Source: an uncultured Clostridium sp. (GTDB lineage Bacteria > Bacillota > Clostridia > Lachnospirales > Lachnospiraceae). From it: DNA of 8,034 nucleotides. The stretch is taken from the NCBI GenBank assembly GCA_958349075.1, contig CATWBR010000204.1, positions 1-8,034 on the forward strand, written 5' to 3'. The position numbers were made by a program, and so were the translations under genes. Below are positions 6,885 through 8,034 of the stretch, one piece after another (position 1 is the first letter of the stretch; each line of letters starts with the position of its first letter). The notes beneath the pieces are model-generated. The model saw only the letters and a list, made by a program, of their open reading frames with translations. It did no database searches and was not told where the DNA came from.

Positions 6885-8034
6885 TCAGGCAAGCCATTTG
6901 TCCTCATCAAACAGAGGATGTGCCGCAGCAATCCCGGCCACGCGCACGCGGATCTTATCGAGAGCCTCGGCACTGCCGCTGTTTTTAAGAGTTTCCGCCA
7001 GAAGGCGTCCAACCTCACGGATTTCATCCTCCTTAAGTCCGCGGGTAGTAAGGGCCGGTGTCCCGATTCTGATTCCGCTTGTCACCTTCGGGCTCTGCGG
7101 ATCATAAGGTATCATATTTTTATTGACTACAATTCCTACGGATTCCAGAACCGCCTCCGCCTCTTTGCCGGAAGGGATTAAGTTACGGACATCCACAAGA
7201 ATCAGGTGCGTATTGGTTCCGCCGGAAACGAGGCGGAGGCCGCATTTCAACAGTTCGTCCGCCAGCGCCTGGGCATTGTCATATACCTGCTGCTGGTATG
7301 CCTTATAAACAGGAGACATACTCTCCAGCGCCTGTACCGCACGCGCGGCGATCATATCCATCTTGGGTGCTCCCTGCAGTCCCGGGAATACCTGGGTGTC
7401 AATCTTTTTGGCAAGTTCTTCTTTGCACATAATAATGCCGCAGCCTCTGGCGCCCCTCCACGTCTTATGGGTGGAGCTGCTGACTACATCCGCATGCGGA
7501 ATCGGGGAAGGAATGATTCCCGCAGCAATCAGGCCTACCGGATGTGCAATATCGGCCATCAGATAAGCGCCGACGCTTCTTGCTATCTCTCCAAAGCGCT
7601 TGTAATCGATCTGTTTCGGATAGGAGGACGCTCCGCAGATGATGAGTTTCGGCTGATGCTCTTTAGCCAGTCTTTCCACCTGCTCCATGTCAATCTCCTC
7701 GGTTTCTTTGTTCAGTCCGTAAAATACCGACTGGTACATTTTTCCGCTGTAATGGAATTTGGCTCCATGGCTTAAATGGCCGCCCTGATCCAGTTCCATC
7801 GAAAGAACTGTATCGCCCGGTTTCAGCAGAGCGCGCAGAATTGCCACATTTCCTATTGTAGCGCTCATAGACTGTACATTTACATGATCGGCGCCAAACA
7901 GCTTTTTAATACGCTCTTTTGCCAGGTTTTCCACCCTGTCGGCCAGTTCACAGCCTGCAACGAAACGCCCGCCAGGATAACCCTCGGCATTTTTGTCGGC
8001 CCAGATAGAACCTTCCAGTCCCGCTGCCAGAGGT
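6885..8034 (-). CDS. glyA: Serine hydroxymethyltransferase-like PLP enzyme, 5' end outside window
   Basis: The visible 382 residues cover most of a fold-type I PLP enzyme of the SHMT family, which transfers the hydroxymethyl carbon of serine to THF, giving glycine and 5,10-methylene-THF. Clear marks are AEGYPGGR near the window edge, GGHLSHG, MADIAH with the PLP-ring Asp and His, STHKTWRGARG with the Schiff-base lysine (codon 7466-7464), and VTSGIRIGTPA with the carboxylate-binding Arg. It differs from E. coli GlyA at several active-site positions: Tyr55 is Asn (7991-7989), Tyr64-Tyr65 are Phe-Val (7964-7959), and the VQPHSGSQAN loop reads VQSMSATIGN. The frame stays open through the right edge, so a GTG at 7934 is an internal valine, not the start. 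This is likely a specialised paralogue or lineage variant. It lies 93 bases upstream of the symporter, with a hairpin between, and probably leads the operon with folD. The symbol denotes the family only. Confidence 0.88.
   Translation of the reverse strand, partial: PLAAGLEGSIWADKNAEGYPGGRFVAGCELADRVENLAKERIKKLFGADHVNVQSMSATIGNVAILRALLKPGDTVLSMELDQGGHLSHGAKFHYSGKMYQSVFYGLNKETEEIDMEQVERLAKEHQPKLIICGASSYPKQIDYKRFGEIARSVGAYLMADIAHPVGLIAAGIIPSPIPHADVVSSSTHKTWRGARGCGIIMCKEELAKKIDTQVFPGLQGAPKMDMIAARAVQALESMSPVYKAYQQQVYDNAQALADELLKCGLRLVSGGTNTHLILVDVRNLIPSGKEAEAVLESVGIVVNKNMIPYDPQSPKVTSGIRIGTPALTTRGLKEDEIREVGRLLAETLKNSGSAEALDKIRVRVAGIAAAHPLFDEDKWLA

Noticed and set aside
6865..6910. TATATA-rich stretch near the SHMT-like stop as a promoter for the symporter
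   Set aside because: No -35 box at suitable spacing could be found on the minus strand, and the stretch lies upstream of the hairpin; support is too weak.
7206..7775. Antisense frame of 189 codons inside the SHMT-like gene
   Set aside because: It mirrors a conserved enzyme gene and shows no domain or ribosome site of its own.
6885..7934. GTG at 7934 as the start of the SHMT-like gene
   Set aside because: The frame continues upstream to the window edge with conserved SHMT residues (AEGYPG, GCE), so the codon is an internal valine and the true start lies outside.
1..8034. Mobile element, CRISPR array, tRNA/rRNA or prophage signs
   Set aside because: No transposase or integrase frame, no regularly spaced repeats, no cloverleaf-like sequence and no terminal inverted repeats were seen on reading both strands.

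Overview
The window looks like chromosomal DNA from a Gram-positive anaerobe of the class Clostridia, most likely a Lachnospiraceae-type gut bacterium. This is inferred from the strong AGGAGG-type ribosome binding sites, the Amidase_6 protein, a FolD variant of a type I associate with Clostridia, and the intergenic style. It is inference, not a database result. I see seven protein-coding genes, one of them cut by the right edge. I see no RNA gene, IS element, CRISPR array or phage-like gene. Coding density is high and no gene-free stretch exceeds about 175 bases.

Left region (1-1899): a FUSC-type membrane protein gene on the plus strand, closed by a strong hairpin it shares with the convergent gene on its right. 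Middle region (1900-4706): a minus-strand pair, a TetR-family regulator (2465-3100) followed by a small Amidase_6 protein (1900-2391). The regulator is divergent from a plus-strand MATE multidrug efflux gene (3274-4611). The 173-base divergent spacer contains a textbook sigma-70 promoter for the MATE gene, a good promoter for the regulator, and two near-identical palindromic operator candidates. Together they form a self-contained, drug-inducible efflux switch. A bidirectional terminator (4619-4663) closes the MATE gene and the convergent folD.

Right region (4707-8034): a minus-strand cluster in the order glyA-like, DAACS symporter, folD-like. GlyA (serine hydroxymethyltransferase) makes methylene-tetrahydrofolate and FolD oxidises it, so the cluster reads as a one-carbon module with its own transporter. 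All three proteins have non-canonical residues at positions that define activity in their families. The SHMT lacks the tyrosines equivalent to E. coli Tyr55 and Tyr65 and has a rewritten phosphate-binding loop. FolD lacks the lysine and glutamine needed for cyclohydrolase. The symporter lacks the NMDGT motif and the amino-group-binding aspartate. This cluster of three diverged paralogues is the part most worth a second look: it may handle a substrate other than plain serine, or run only part of the usual reaction pair.
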